This document shows, one piece after another, positions 34,169-41,487 of a stretch of 64,000 nucleotides of DNA. The position numbers and the translations under genes were made by a program. The DNA lies in NCBI GenBank assembly GCA_027315205.1, contig DAHUYM010000001.1, positions 269,243-333,242 on the forward strand, given 5' to 3'. Under the pieces are notes generated by a model that saw only the letters and a program-made list of their open reading frames with translations, did no database searches and had not been told where the DNA came from. Each line of letters opens with the position of its first letter. Position 1 is the first letter of the stretch. The DNA is from Leptospirillum sp. GTDB taxonomy: Bacteria > Nitrospirota > Leptospirillia > Leptospirillales > Leptospirillaceae.

Positions 34169-34187
34169 GGTACTGATACTCAGTATC
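34169..34187. promoter_or_regulatory. Fur-box-like operator
   Basis: GGTACTGATACTCAGTATC matches the classical 19-base Fur box (GATAATGATAATCATTATC) at 15 of 19 positions and contains the perfect palindrome TGATACT-C-AGTATCA (34174-34188). It sits at the predicted transcription start of the promoter at 34133-34161, where bound Fur would block transcription. Confidence 0.7.
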
Positions 34188-34290
34188 ATTTAACCGGGTT
34201 GTCTTTTTAATAATCAACGCCAGACGTACATTAAAATTAAAGATGCGTTCAGGGACCTCGGGTCCCATACGTTCCACACGAAAGGGTTCG

Positions 34291-34902
34291 ATGCCCCATC
34301 GTTTCCGCCTGCCCACCAGCCTGGCTCCCGTCGCTTCGGGATTCCTGGGGCTCCTTCTGGGGATTCTTCTCGCCTCGTGCGCGACACCTGCACCGTCCGG
34401 AACGGGTCCCCTGATCTCCAGGGCCAATGCGGATCTTCGCGCCGGTAAATACAGAGAATCCAAAAAGATTCTGGACGAACTCAGCCGTACCGACAAGGAC
34501 GATCCAGCCGTCTGGAACAATCTTGCGACCCTGGAGTTCCGGGAACACCACTTCCAAAAAGCAATGGCCGATCTCGAACGCGGATTGACCTTCGACCCGG
34601 AAAATCCGGGACTCAGGCTCAACAAGGCCCGTCTCCTTCTCGCGATGGGAAAGAATCCGGAAGCCCGGGACCTGCTTCTTCAAATAGGGGAGAAAACCCC
34701 GTGGCCCCCGGGGTTTCGGATTTTGATGGCCATCGCCGACTGGCGCACGGGACATATGTCGTCCGCCCGGCTTCTCTTCCGGGAGATCCTGGTCGACCAT
34801 CCGAACGATCCGCTGGCTGAAGCCTATCTTTCGAAGCCGACCGGAAGCATGTATACGATCAATCCTCCGGAGACCTCCCTTGTCCCGAATTCGAAACCTT
34901 AG
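34291..34902 (+). CDS. TPR-repeat lipoprotein, first gene of a Fur-box operon
   Basis: A 203-residue exported lipoprotein. From the ATG at 34291 (AAGGG before it) it has a hydrophobic signal ending in the lipobox LLAS-C with Cys30. Tetratricopeptide repeats follow at about 42-170 (for example NADLRAGKYRESKKILDELSR, DPAVWNNLATLEFREHHFQKAM and NPGLRLNKARLLLAMGKNPEA). Such proteins act as periplasmic scaffolds for envelope complexes. The next gene, an outer-membrane-type protein, starts inside its end (23-base overlap), so they are translationally coupled. The leader of about 120 bases contains a small GGGACC/GGTCCC hairpin at 34252-34266. Function unknown. Confidence 0.82.
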   Translation: MPHRFRLPTSLAPVASGFLGLLLGILLASCATPAPSGTGPLISRANADLRAGKYRESKKILDELSRTDKDDPAVWNNLATLEFREHHFQKAMADLERGLTFDPENPGLRLNKARLLLAMGKNPEARDLLLQIGEKTPWPPGFRILMAIADWRTGHMSSARLLFREILVDHPNDPLAEAYLSKPTGSMYTINPPETSLVPNSKP

Positions 34903-35986
34903 TCTTCTCCTTGTCTCCCTGGGATTCCTCCTGACGGCCGGGACAGTCTGGGGGGCGGACCCCGTACCGGCTTCCCCGCCCGAGCTGAAATCGTTCCCTC
35001 CCGCAGCGCTTTCGCCACAAGATCGGGAAGAGGACCAAAACCAGGACCTGGTTCCCGACCTAGAACCCATCGAACCCGCCTACCTTCCCTGGGGCCCGAA
35101 CACCAGCGGTCCGTTCTTCACCGGTACGGCCGAAGTGGAGCCGGTGGGTTCCTTTTTCCTCGAACCCTACTGGTACGACTTCCTCCAGCCTTCTCTCGGC
35201 ACCTCGATTCTTTCCATGCCCCAGCGCATCTCCGTCGGCGTGATCAAGAACTGGGAGTTCGACGCCAGTGTTCCGATCGTAGTCAATCAGGCCACGTCGC
35301 CGACCGCCCCCGCCGGGCAGTCGGTCCAGAACCTTGGCGTCGGTGACACGCTCCTCTGGATCAAGCGCCAGATCTCCGACGACGGAAATGTCTTTTCCTT
35401 CTGGAGCCTTCCGGCGATGTCCTTCGACCTTCAGTTCACCCTTCCGACCGGGCATTACCTGAACCTCGACCCGAACCAGTACACGACAGACCAGACCGGC
35501 GGCGGAACCTTCGACGAAGCCTTCTACCTGATCCTCCGAAAACATTTCCGTCCGTTCATGTTCTACCTACAGCTCGGGGACATTATCGAAAATCCGACTT
35601 CCGTCGGCCCGGGATATACGATGAACAACCAGACGGCCGTCACGACACAGGCCCAGAAAATCGTAAACGGCAACATCTTCTATTACGCCGGAGCCCTGGA
35701 GCACGTTCTCTCCGATACATGGGGGGCGGGCTATCTCATCGAATTCTTCGGAGAGAGCCAGGTCGGGCAGAGCCTCTTGTTCGGCGCCGCCAACACCCCC
35801 GCCTGGAGTTTCTTCTGGGCGGCACCCGAGCTCGAGATCTCATATCCCTACGAGGGGAGCGTCACTGTCACCTGGGGCGTGGGAATGGCCTTCCCCGTCT
35901 ACTCCTCCAACTATCCGCAGACTTACACCCCCATGGGGACCATCACCGTTTACTACAACGGGCCCTTCGGCTACCGGGGAGAATGA
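34880..35986 (+). CDS. Outer-membrane beta-barrel-type transporter-like protein
   Basis: A 368-residue exported protein. The TTG start at 34880 gives a clear signal peptide (MSRIRNLSLLLVSLGFLLTA..., cleavage near AWG-A, about residue 26). The mature part has alternating amphipathic strands rich in Tyr, Phe, Trp and Gly and looks like a 10-16-strand barrel of the broad 'transporter/MetA phenol-pathway' family. Examples are SVGVIKNWEFDASVPIVVN, MSFDLQFTLPTG and GYLIEFFGESQVG. It overlaps the upstream lipoprotein gene and precedes a membrane protein by 28 bases. The Fur-box upstream suggests a role in metal traffic or stress, but the ligand cannot be read. Confidence 0.7.
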   Translation: MSRIRNLSLLLVSLGFLLTAGTVWGADPVPASPPELKSFPPAALSPQDREEDQNQDLVPDLEPIEPAYLPWGPNTSGPFFTGTAEVEPVGSFFLEPYWYDFLQPSLGTSILSMPQRISVGVIKNWEFDASVPIVVNQATSPTAPAGQSVQNLGVGDTLLWIKRQISDDGNVFSFWSLPAMSFDLQFTLPTGHYLNLDPNQYTTDQTGGGTFDEAFYLILRKHFRPFMFYLQLGDIIENPTSVGPGYTMNNQTAVTTQAQKIVNGNIFYYAGALEHVLSDTWGAGYLIEFFGESQVGQSLLFGAANTPAWSFFWAAPELEISYPYEGSVTVTWGVGMAFPVYSSNYPQTYTPMGTITVYYNGPFGYRGE

Positions 35987-36014
35987 AGGAGCACATCTTG
36001 AAAGGACCCTTCCA

Positions 36015-37061
36015 TTGAAAAACGGATTGGGGCTTGTCATGCCCTTCTTATGGGCATCGGTGATTCTGGGAAGCCTGGCGTTTTCCATCCACCTCTACCG
36101 CCAGACGTATCGCGCGGGAACGGTCTTTACACCCGCCGTGCCGAGGATGCAGAGACCGTTCGATTTTAAGGCGGACAAGAAAGACCTGGGCGCTTTTACG
36201 GGTCCGGTCCTCCTCCTGTCCGTCAAAAAGGAAAGAAACGCCCTTTGGAGCACGCGATACTGGAACCCGGGATCGGTCGTTCTTGAAGTGCCGGTCCAGG
36301 TGACATCCTGCGGTATCTGCGTCCGGTTGGCCCTCTGGGATGCGGGACAATATTCGGTGGATCTTTCCGATCCCGGCACGGGACGGGTTGTGTCAAGGTC
36401 CTCCCTGAAGGTCGTCGTTCCTCTTTCCGTCTATAGAAACGACGTTTTGCTCCTTGGCGCGATCCTGGCATTGTCGTTCCTGTCGGGACGACTCGCCTCC
36501 GGGACCCTGTTCCAAATCCTCCCCCAGGCCTTCCAGAACCGGAAAAAATACGGGATTTTCTTGGCCGGGCTGGTTTTTTTCGCCCTGGGCCTGATTCTGC
36601 TTCCCTATCCCGAAACGGCCCCCCCCAGGGGGCACACGATTTCACATTCCCCCGGCCCGACCTTCGAATCCGAAGGCCGCCCGGACGCCGTTCCGGCTTT
36701 TCTCGGAACCAATGTTGGACAAGGAGGATCCGGCGGAGTTCTCCGGATTTGGCACCACATGGACAACTGGACCGAGTTCGGTCGGACACTGACCCTTTTC
36801 GAAGGGCCGGTCGGCCCTCTATCGCCCCGGAACGCATTCTTTCTGCCACCGGACGACGGCCGGTATTTCTTGACGTTCTGGCATTCGGCCTATCCTGGCC
36901 TCTCGTTCGAAGAGGAAAACGGGCTTTTCCGCGCCCACCCCGTTTCTCCCCCGTTTCCCGCGGGGATCTACCTGGGTCTGGCGCTCCTGTCTTTCGCCGG
37001 TTTTTCGAGGGGGGCCCTTCCCCCCGCAGGGAAAGTGTCCAGACGATCGAATCGTCCTTGA
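36015..37061 (+). CDS. Unrecognised inner-membrane protein, third gene of the Fur-box operon
   Basis: A 348-residue protein that I do not recognise. It begins at TTG 36015 with a membrane segment (about 5-27). An extracytoplasmic stretch of about 110 residues follows, including VTSCGICVRLALWD with a CxxC pair at about 98-101. Then come two membrane segments (about 142-162 and 181-203), a second soluble region (about 205-318) with a His-rich patch HTISHS and WHHMDNWTEF, and a last membrane segment near 322-340. The CxxC pair and the paired histidines could bind metal. Placement behind an outer-membrane-type gene and a lipoprotein suggests a trans-envelope assembly. Both points are inferences. 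Confidence 0.65.
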   Translation: MKNGLGLVMPFLWASVILGSLAFSIHLYRQTYRAGTVFTPAVPRMQRPFDFKADKKDLGAFTGPVLLLSVKKERNALWSTRYWNPGSVVLEVPVQVTSCGICVRLALWDAGQYSVDLSDPGTGRVVSRSSLKVVVPLSVYRNDVLLLGAILALSFLSGRLASGTLFQILPQAFQNRKKYGIFLAGLVFFALGLILLPYPETAPPRGHTISHSPGPTFESEGRPDAVPAFLGTNVGQGGSGGVLRIWHHMDNWTEFGRTLTLFEGPVGPLSPRNAFFLPPDDGRYFLTFWHSAYPGLSFEEENGLFRAHPVSPPFPAGIYLGLALLSFAGFSRGALPPAGKVSRRSNRP

Positions 37062-37183
37062 CATATCGATCGAAGGGGCCTATTTTTGTCAACGCATTTC
37101 CCTCCCGGAAATGCGTCCGGAACCTTTAGGACAAACCGGAAGACTTTTTCGGGTCTTCACCACACTGATTGCGAAGGAGAAGC

Positions 37184-37291
37184 ATGGACGGCAATTCGCC
37201 CCTGCCCCCCAGACACGAGGGATTTGGAAAAGGTCCCCGGTGCCGGGAGGATCGTCGGCAGGTTCGTATCGCCGCCCGTCCGCCTTTGTAA
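37184..37291 (+). CDS. Small ORF, 35 residues, unrecognised
   Basis: ATG preceded by AAGGAG at four bases. The peptide is basic and proline-rich (begins MDGNSPLPPRHEGFGKG), with one cysteine and no membrane segment. It could be a leader peptide or chance. The good Shine-Dalgarno site is the only positive evidence. Confidence 0.3.
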   Translation: MDGNSPLPPRHEGFGKGPRCREDRRQVRIAARPPL

Positions 37292-37299
37292 CTGCGCCG

Positions 37300-37344
37300 G
37301 TTCCTTTCCGAATCCCGTCTTGTTCGCGTTTTTCGGAAAGGAAC
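37300..37344. repeat. Perfect 12-base inverted repeat (possible RNA hairpin)
   Basis: GTTCCTTTCCGA (37300-37311) pairs with TCGGAAAGGAAC (37333-37344) across a 21-base loop. In plus-strand RNA the right arm contains AAAGGA, the only ribosome-site candidate for the ATG at 37351. The hairpin could therefore hide it. No U-tract follows on either strand, so it is not a typical terminator. Confidence 0.55.
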
Positions 37345-37350
37345 AGCACC

Positions 37351-37446
37351 ATGCGTCACTTCAATTGGAAATGGATCGGAAGAACATTGGCAGGGGTCTT
37401 TTCTCTCCTGGACGGTCCGGGAGTACGGGGAAGGCTCCTTCTGTAA
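37351..37446 (+). CDS. Small ORF, 31 residues, unrecognised
   Basis: Begins MRHFNWKWIGRTLAGVFSLL and has a short hydrophobic centre (about residues 9-20) and a basic end, which could make a small membrane-bound peptide. Its ribosome site is in the right arm of the hairpin at 37300-37344. No family is recognised. Confidence 0.3.
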   Translation: MRHFNWKWIGRTLAGVFSLLDGPGVRGRLLL

Positions 37447-37457
37447 TGAAAACCCGC

Positions 37458-37880
37458 CTACGACGGCCGGTCCTGGCCGGCCGGTCGTCCCGGCGGGAGG
37501 TCGAACGTCGTGATCTCTATCCAGTTTCCGTCCGGATCGAAGAAATAGATCGACAGGCTGATCCCGTGGTCGTCGTACGTGTACGGGATGCCCCGCGAAC
37601 GGATCTCTCCCAAGGCTTCGTCGAAATCCTCGATGGCGATATTGAAAGCCAGATGGCGGTCGGGATCCCGGTCCTTTTTCTCCCAGCCTTCGTTGGGCGG
37701 GGTGTTGGGGGGGTAGATCAGGGCGACGCAGGTATCTTCCCCGGCGCACAGCATGGCCGGATAATCGCCCCATTCCTTTTCGTAACGGCGTTCGAGCCCC
37801 AGCACGTCCTGGTACCACTGAACCGATCGTTTGATATCGGTGACAGGAATCGCGACATGGTCGAGCCGACGAATCTTCAT
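37458..37880 (-). CDS. Glyoxalase/bleomycin-resistance (VOC) family protein
   Basis: A 140-residue vicinal oxygen chelate protein. The ATG at 37880 has GGAAGA directly upstream and gives RRLDHVAIPVTDIKRSVQWYQDVLGLE. The two beta-alpha-beta-beta-beta modules follow, with metal-ligand candidates His9, a second ligand in RHLAFNIAIEDFDE, and Glu in NWIEITTFDLP. The ending FFDPDGNWIEI is typical of glyoxalase I-like and fosfomycin-like members. The specific substrate is not evident. The gene stands alone on the minus strand, bordered by unrelated genes. Confidence 0.85.
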   Translation of the reverse strand: MKIRRLDHVAIPVTDIKRSVQWYQDVLGLERRYEKEWGDYPAMLCAGEDTCVALIYPPNTPPNEGWEKKDRDPDRHLAFNIAIEDFDEALGEIRSRGIPYTYDDHGISLSIYFFDPDGNWIEITTFDLPPGRPAGQDRPS

Positions 37881-37963
37881 TCTTCCTTTCCCCTCTCCTC
37901 CCGTTAAAAAGGCCCCGGTCAAGTCTTGGACCCCTTCCTATCGTACCATCCGCAAAGGTCCGA

Positions 37964-37993
37964 TTGACAATCCCCCGGACGAATTCTTAAAAT
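37964..37993 (+). promoter_or_regulatory. Promoter of the CdhB-like gene
   Basis: TTGACA (37964-37969) and TAAAAT (37988-37993) are 18 bases apart. The start near 38000 leaves an unusually long leader of about 150 bases before the GTG at 38154. I see no known riboswitch in that leader. Confidence 0.6.
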
Positions 37994-38153
37994 AAGGGTT
38001 CCTCGGATTGTAGAAGACCTTCACACCGATTGAAAATCGGAACGATAAACACGCTCGGTCTCCCGGTATCCACGGGGTGGAAGGGTTGACCACAGATCGG
38101 CTTTCCTCTGGGCTGAGGACCGAAATATCCCACGTTATTTTTAAGGAGAGACA

Positions 38154-38735
38154 GTGTCCCAATATCGCGTAGTCGCCGGACCGGAAGCCTTTTTACCCCC
38201 TGCCGCATCTCTGATGGGTATCGTTCTTCCCGATCCCGGGCAGGGTCATATCGAAGGGCGGCTCGTTCCCGAAGAGGAAGCGATCGAAGAAGCCGCACGA
38301 CGGCTGTCCAAGGCCACGTACCCGACCTTCTTCCCGGGACCCCTGGTTCTCTGGAAGTGGAACGAAAAATCCGCCAAGATGGCCAAAGTGATCAAACGGG
38401 CCGCGGTGGAAGGCGGAATCCACATCATTCCCATGTCCGACTATCGACCGAAATACCCCAAGATCGATCCCGAGACAGAGATCAACCCGAACCACCCGAA
38501 CCTCACGATCTGGCACAACAAGATCGACGTCTGCCTTTTCGTCGGCGTCCATTGCCACCAGGCGAACCTCGCCCTGAAGATCATCCGGGGCGGAACCAGC
38601 TGCTACACCCTGGCGTTTTGTTCGTTTGCCGGACACGAAGATGCCAATCTCTCCGTTCGCGACACCGGCCCGGAAAAATTCGACCTCCTGACTGATTATC
38701 TCAAGAAAATGAAGACGAACTCCCGGGGCTTCTAA
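38154..38735 (+). CDS. CdhB-like protein (CO dehydrogenase epsilon-like; possible 2-oxoacid:ferredoxin oxidoreductase accessory subunit)
   Basis: A 193-residue soluble protein starting at GTG 38154 after AAGGAG. The C-terminal half (DVCLFVGVHCHQANLALKIIRGGTSCYTL, about 127-155, shown in part) resembles the DHS-like nucleotide-binding fold of CdhB, the epsilon subunit of archaeal CO dehydrogenase/acetyl-CoA synthase. Similar proteins are annotated as an extra subunit of five-subunit pyruvate or 2-oxoglutarate:ferredoxin oxidoreductases in rTCA-cycle bacteria; I recall this association rather than having tested it. Here it stands alone, between its own promoter and a terminator, with no oxidoreductase genes nearby. 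Confidence 0.65.
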   Translation: MSQYRVVAGPEAFLPPAASLMGIVLPDPGQGHIEGRLVPEEEAIEEAARRLSKATYPTFFPGPLVLWKWNEKSAKMAKVIKRAAVEGGIHIIPMSDYRPKYPKIDPETEINPNHPNLTIWHNKIDVCLFVGVHCHQANLALKIIRGGTSCYTLAFCSFAGHEDANLSVRDTGPEKFDLLTDYLKKMKTNSRGF

Positions 38736-38749
38736 CGCCGGGAAGGGCA

Positions 38750-38779
38750 AGAACCCGCCTGAAGGCGGGTTCTTTTTTC
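38750..38779 (+). terminator. Rho-independent terminator
   Basis: AGAACCCGCC-TGAA-GGCGGGTTCT forms a ten-base GC-rich stem with a four-base loop, followed by a run of T. It closes the CdhB-like transcript, 15 bases after its stop. Confidence 0.92.
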
Positions 38780-38804
38780 GTCCGGATTCCCGGAGGTCAC
38801 CGCC

Positions 38805-39284
38805 GTGTATGTGGAAAAAAAATGGCAGGTCAACCGGGAAAAAGTGGCGTGGGCCAAGTCATTTCCAGGACTTCTCAGAGCCCCGTCGGATGCGATCGGC
38901 CTCACCCTCCGGAAAGTCATTCCCCTCGAAAAGGAACCCTATTTCATTCTCCTGTTCGACGAGGGACGGATCCTCCTGACCCCCGCTCCTGCTGAAATTC
39001 TCCCGCCCGAAATTCTCGAAGCCCTCCAGAGAGCCCGTACGGACATCGAACCGTTCCATCGGGAGTTTTTCCGGGAACTCGACCGCCTGGCCGGCGAAGA
39101 CAGGGAAATGCAGCGTTTGGCGCGCCTCGAAAATATCGTGGGGGCGATCCGAAACAATGCCAGGACGATCCCCGAGCTCAAGGACACCCTCAGGGTTCTC
39201 CTGTCGGAACTGGAGGGGGAAGAACCAGGTCCCGCTTGTCCCCCGGAAGATCAGGGACGGCCGGAAAACCGGGAGAAAAAATAG
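38805..39284 (+). CDS. Hypothetical protein, 159 residues
   Basis: Not recognised. The GTG start is preceded by GGAGG at eight bases. Residues about 1-65 look like a small beta-rich domain (LTLRKVIPLEKEPYFILLFDEGRILLTPAP), and about 66-140 are mostly helical and charged (EILEALQRARTDIEPFHREFFREL and so on). There is no signal peptide or membrane segment. The 3' end overlaps the convergent DUF2905 gene by 34 bases. Codon use is similar to neighbours, and the strong ribosome site supports expression. Confidence 0.65.
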   Translation: MYVEKKWQVNREKVAWAKSFPGLLRAPSDAIGLTLRKVIPLEKEPYFILLFDEGRILLTPAPAEILPPEILEALQRARTDIEPFHREFFRELDRLAGEDREMQRLARLENIVGAIRNNARTIPELKDTLRVLLSELEGEEPGPACPPEDQGRPENREKK

Positions 39285-39487
39285 AGGATCAGCGTGAGGA
39301 GAATGCTCAGGAGAAGACTGGTCATAAGAGGAAAATAGAGCTTGAAGCCGGGACGGTCGACGACGATATCGCCCGGAAGGTGACCCAGGACCGAAAAAAC
39401 GCCTTTTCCGAATCCCTTTCCGATCAGGTACGCCACGAAAGAAAGCGCCAGGAATCCGATCCCCAGAAAAAAGAATGTCCGCGTCAC
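39251..39487 (-). CDS. DUF2905 family small membrane protein
   Basis: A 78-residue protein with two membrane segments (about 3-20 and 45-68) and the linking sequence GVFSVLGHLPGDIVVDRPGFKLYFPLMTSLLLS, which is the mark of DUF2905 (shown in part). The GTG start at 39487 lies one base after the nadA stop, so it is the last gene of the biosynthetic operon. Function unknown. It overlaps the 3' end of the convergent hypothetical gene at 38805-39284. Confidence 0.82.
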   Translation of the reverse strand: MTRTFFFLGIGFLALSFVAYLIGKGFGKGVFSVLGHLPGDIVVDRPGFKLYFPLMTSLLLSILLTLILYFFSRFSGRP

Positions 39488-39488
39488 C

Positions 39489-40448
39489 TCACCCGACCTC
39501 GAGCATCCGATCCAGGGCTTTCCGGGCTTTCTCGACGATCTCTCCGGGAAGAAGGATCTCGGGGGAGAGATCTTCAAGGGACCAGAGAATTTTCTCCAGA
39601 GAATTCACTTTCATGTTGGCGCAGTCGCACGTTGAACAGGCCGGGATGAATTCCTTTTCGGGATTTTCCTTCTGCAGTCGGTAAATCATCCCGAGCTCGG
39701 TCCCGACCACCACCGTCTGGACTGCACTTTCCTGGACCGCCCTGGCCATACGGCTCGTCGAGGCGACCACGTCTGATTTCATCGCCACCTCGGGCTGACA
39801 TTCCGGATGGGCGATGACGAGGGCCTTCGGGTGCTCCTTCCGGGCCGTTTCGATGTCGGAGGCCATGATGCGCATATGGGTCGGACAAAACCCTTCGAAC
39901 AGGATCAGGTTGCGACCCGTCGCCCTTTGGACGTAATCACCAAGGAACTGGTCCGGAATGAAAATGACCGGACGATCAGGGGGGATGGACCGGACGATCT
40001 TGACGGCGTTGGCGGACGTGCAACAGATGTCGCTCTTGGCCTTCACCGCCGCCGGCGAATTCACATAGGTCACCACGACCGCGCCGGGATGAAGGGACCT
40101 GAGGCGGTCAACCTCTTCGGGGGTGATCATGTCGGACATGGGGCAACCGGCTTTCAGGTCTGGAACGATCACCCTCCGCGACGGATTCAGGATCTTGGCG
40201 GTTTCGGCCATGAAGTGAACGCCGCAGAAAACGATCGTTTCGGCGTCGGTCGTCGCGGCATAACGGGAAAGCTCGAGGGAATCGCCAACATAATCGGCCA
40301 CATCCTGGACTTCCCCGATCTGGTAGTTATGGGCGAGTATCAGCGCCCGGCGCTCTTCTTTAAAGGCCTTGATCTTCCGGACCAGGGATTCGGCCTGGGG
40401 ATCGAGGCCGGCTTTCTTCAAAGGAACGAAGGGTGTCGACCCGTTCAT
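39489..40448 (-). CDS. nadA: Quinolinate synthase NadA
   Basis: NadA condenses iminoaspartate with dihydroxyacetone phosphate to quinolinate, using a [4Fe-4S] cluster that acts as Lewis acid. The 319 residues include ALILAHNYQIGEVQDVADYVGDSL, FCGVHFMAETAKIL, AGCPMSDMI, CCTSANAV, HPECQPEV and the C-terminal CSTCDCANMKVNSL, with the cluster cysteines in the first, third-domain and last blocks. The start overlaps the asd stop (ATGA). NAD made de novo suits an autotroph. The aspartate oxidase or dehydrogenase that supplies iminoaspartate is not in the window. Confidence 0.97.
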   Translation of the reverse strand: MNGSTPFVPLKKAGLDPQAESLVRKIKAFKEERRALILAHNYQIGEVQDVADYVGDSLELSRYAATTDAETIVFCGVHFMAETAKILNPSRRVIVPDLKAGCPMSDMITPEEVDRLRSLHPGAVVVTYVNSPAAVKAKSDICCTSANAVKIVRSIPPDRPVIFIPDQFLGDYVQRATGRNLILFEGFCPTHMRIMASDIETARKEHPKALVIAHPECQPEVAMKSDVVASTSRMARAVQESAVQTVVVGTELGMIYRLQKENPEKEFIPACSTCDCANMKVNSLEKILWSLEDLSPEILLPGEIVEKARKALDRMLEVG

Positions 40449-41485
40449 TCTTCGCCTCGAACGATGGTTTCGGCGATCTGGATCGCGTTCAGCGCCGCGC
40501 CTTTCCGAAGATTGTCCCCGACCACCCAGAGGTTCAAACCGTACTCCACCGAATCGTCTTCACGGATCCGGCCGACAAAGACCTCGTCCTGGCCCGCCAC
40601 GTCACGGGGAACGGGATAGATTTTCCGGGAGGGATCGTCCCAGACGCGGATCCCGGGCGCCTCGGAAAGGATCGCCCTGGCTTCGTCGGCGGAAAGGGGA
40701 CGCTCGAACTCCACGTTGACCGATTCTGAATGGCCGACCATCACCGGAACACGGACCGTGGTCGCACTGACCCTGAGATCAGGAATTTCAAGGATTTTCC
40801 GGCTTTCGAACTTCATTTTCTCTTCTTCTTTCGTCGAGCCGTCGGGAAGAAACTGGTCGATCTGGGGAAGCACGTTGAAGGCGATCTGGTAGGGAGCGTA
40901 TACCTCGGGTTTGATCTCGCCGACCCGGCCGTTCAGGATCAGGGTGATTTGCCGGGACAGCTCGTCGATGGCGTCTTTTCCCGTCCCCGACACGGACTGG
41001 AAGGTCGTCACCACGATGCGCCGGACCCCGGCTCTGTCGATCAGGGGTTTGACGGCAAGAAGCATCTGGATGGTGGCGCAATTGGGGTTCGCGATCAGGG
41101 CCGGCGTCACCCGTTCCGGCAACCGGTGGGGGTTGATCTCCGTCACCACGAGCGGAATTTCCGGTACCATGCGGAACGCCGAACTGTTGTCGATGACCAA
41201 TGTCCCTTGTCGGACCAGTTCGGGCGAGATCGCCCGGCTGACGTCGCTTCCGGCGGACATGAGGGCGATCTGGACGCCTTTCGCGTCTTCCGGCCCGGAA
41301 AGCCTCTTGACCGTCAGGGGCTTCCCCCGGAACTCGATCCGTTCCCCGGCCGACCTCTCCGACGAAAAGAGATGGAGTTCCGAAACGGGAAAGCTCCGTT
41401 CCTCGAGGATCGCGACCATCTCGCGTCCGACCGCTCCCGTTGCTCCGATCACGGCGACATTATAGCTTTTTCGTTCCTGTCCCAT
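40445..41485 (-). CDS. asd: Aspartate-semialdehyde dehydrogenase
   Basis: Asd reduces aspartyl phosphate to the semialdehyde for lysine, threonine, methionine and diaminopimelate. The ATG at 41485, two bases after the leuB stop, gives 346 residues starting MGQERKSYNVAVIGATGAVG with the NADP-binding GATGAVG. The catalytic cysteine is in IANPNCATIQML (about 125-136). GRVGEIKPEVYAPYQIAFNVLPQ and VGHSESVNVEF are also conserved. A longer frame upstream runs into leuB and is not needed. Confidence 0.97.
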   Translation of the reverse strand: MGQERKSYNVAVIGATGAVGREMVAILEERSFPVSELHLFSSERSAGERIEFRGKPLTVKRLSGPEDAKGVQIALMSAGSDVSRAISPELVRQGTLVIDNSSAFRMVPEIPLVVTEINPHRLPERVTPALIANPNCATIQMLLAVKPLIDRAGVRRIVVTTFQSVSGTGKDAIDELSRQITLILNGRVGEIKPEVYAPYQIAFNVLPQIDQFLPDGSTKEEEKMKFESRKILEIPDLRVSATTVRVPVMVGHSESVNVEFERPLSADEARAILSEAPGIRVWDDPSRKIYPVPRDVAGQDEVFVGRIREDDSVEYGLNLWVVGDNLRKGAALNAIQIAETIVRGEE

Positions 41486-41487
41486 CG

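Larger units (their letters stand above)
37062..37457. other. Intergenic region with two small ORFs and a hairpin
   Basis: No gene of known family is found. The region holds two short frames with plausible ribosome sites (37184-37291 and 37351-37446) and a perfect 12-base inverted repeat at 37300-37344 that covers the ribosome site of the second. Larger frames here overlap on both strands without similarity to anything recognised. Confidence 0.5.
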
